Assembly (NCBI GenBank): GCA_903831545.1
Contig: CAIKYI010000098.1
Span: 1 to 6,667, forward strand
Length of the DNA: 6,667 bases
From: an uncultured Methylobacter sp.
GTDB lineage: Bacteria > Pseudomonadota > Gammaproteobacteria > Methylococcales > Methylomonadaceae
Direction of reading: 5' to 3'
Shown: piece by piece, positions 6,199 to 6,667 of the stretch
Position numbering within the stretch: position 1 is the stretch's first letter
Layout of the letters: each line of letters opens with the position of its first letter
Notes under the pieces: generated by a model
What the model was told of the DNA's origin: nothing
Seen by the model: the letters and a program-made list of their open reading frames with translations, nothing else
The model's database searches: none
Translations under genes and position numbers: made by a program

Positions 6199-6229
6199 AA
6201 AAAACACAGCGCTACACTTTGCATAGCGC
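6199..6229 (-). terminator. Rho-independent terminator of the hydrogenase-like gene
   Basis: On the minus strand GCGCTA (6229-6224), a 9-base loop and TAGCGC (6214-6209) form a perfect 6-base-pair stem, followed four bases later by six T residues (6204-6199). The gene's TAG stop codon (6214-6212) forms part of the 3' arm, so termination structure and coding end overlap. Confidence 0.55.
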
Positions 6230-6667
6230 CAACAAACCGCTCATCAACGCCAACGGTGTCGGCGGGCAACCGGGGATGAAAGCATCAACCGGAATAACGT
6301 TGGATATCGCACCGCAACTGGCATAAGACACGCCAAACTCGCCACCGCAGGCAGCGCAATCGCCAACGGCAACTACCCATTTAGGATTCGGCGTTGCTTC
6401 ATAAGTTCTCAGTAACGCGGTTTGCATGTGCCTGGACACCGGCCCGGTCACCAACAACACATCCGCATGCCTGGGCGAAGCAACAAAATGAATCCCGAAG
6501 CGCTCAATATCGTAAAAGGGATTATTCAGCGCGTGGATTTCCAGTTCGCATCCATTACAGGAGCCTGCATCGACCTGACGTATGGCAATACTTCCGGAAA
6601 ATTTCTTGTCGATATGCCGCTTTATCTCAATACCTAACTGCTCCAGCTCGGTATCTTTTGGCGTTTT
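6212..6667 (-). CDS. Group-4 hydrogenase / complex I NuoB-like [4Fe-4S] small subunit (partial, 5' end outside)
   Basis: The open frame continues to the window edge (151 residues seen), so the start lies outside. It belongs to the NuoB/HycG/HyfI family, which carries the terminal [4Fe-4S] cluster passing electrons to or from the large subunit in complex I and membrane-bound group 4 [NiFe] hydrogenases. Cluster ligands by family pattern, counted from the edge: Cys37 and Cys40 in VDAGSCNGCELE, Cys104 in VAVGDCA and Cys134 in FIPGCPPTP; Cys107 and Cys118 are extra. The CxxC spacing, rather than the adjacent Cys pair of NuoB, and the sequence VDAGSCNGCELEIHALNNP point to the hydrogenase (HycG/HyfI) branch. 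The C-terminal end (LMSGLLALCKV) is short: the gene stops soon after GCPPTP, without the longer ferredoxin-like tail of some relatives. It is probably the last gene of an operon lying to the right, as a terminator follows. A GTG at 6460 is internal, not the start. Confidence 0.85.
   Translation of the reverse strand, partial: KTPKDTELEQLGIEIKRHIDKKFSGSIAIRQVDAGSCNGCELEIHALNNPFYDIERFGIHFVASPRHADVLLVTGPVSRHMQTALLRTYEATPNPKWVVAVGDCAACGGEFGVSYASCGAISNVIPVDAFIPGCPPTPLALMSGLLALCKV

Noticed and set aside
6079..6326. Two plus-strand open frames of 62-66 codons
   Set aside because: They cross the hairpin repeats and run antisense through the conserved hydrogenase-like coding sequence; no ribosome site or protein-like pattern.

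Overview
The window looks like chromosomal DNA of a gammaproteobacterium of moderate, slightly AT-rich base composition. The CorA protein follows the Escherichia coli CorA pattern almost throughout. The other genes (a short SixA, a GspA/GspB pair, a PilJ_N-GGDEF protein and a group-4-type hydrogenase small subunit) are an assortment often seen in free-living gammaproteobacteria, including methane oxidisers (Methylococcales). The methanotroph assignment is an inference from this gene mix and from the style of the intergenic repeats; no diagnostic gene is present.

Layout. Positions 1-189 hold no gene but carry a short tandem-like repeat of the ATCCGTGT type. The minus-strand pair sixA-corA (1678 down to 190) has a 19-base gap and a likely extended -10 promoter just upstream of sixA. 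A 259-base divergent spacer separates it from a plus-strand gene for a small charged coiled-coil protein (1938-2204). This runs head-on into gspB with only 4 bases between the stop codons. gspA and gspB (minus strand, 4607 down to 2209, 2-base gap) form a tight operon for the inner-membrane ATPase complex that helps assemble the type II secretion secretin; no other secretion gene is in view. A 238-base divergent spacer with a good -10 box for gspA leads to a plus-strand membrane diguanylate cyclase (4846-6015). The right edge (6212-6667, minus strand) is the 3' part of a hydrogenase or complex-I-like [4Fe-4S] small subunit, ending in a terminator hairpin that includes its stop codon.

How they fit together. 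Three themes recur at the cell envelope: Mg2+ transport (CorA), secretion assembly (GspAB) and c-di-GMP signalling from a periplasmic sensor. SixA dephosphorylates phosphohistidine proteins. Apart from the two tight pairs, nothing shows that these genes work as one system.

The most notable non-coding feature is the 196-base spacer 6016-6211. It packs up to five hairpins, including a three-hairpin array (6125-6174) whose outer arms are near copies with a compensatory base-pair change. It looks like a dispersed REP/MITE-type element. I found no CRISPR, tRNA, rRNA, transposase or clearly new defence or metabolic system.
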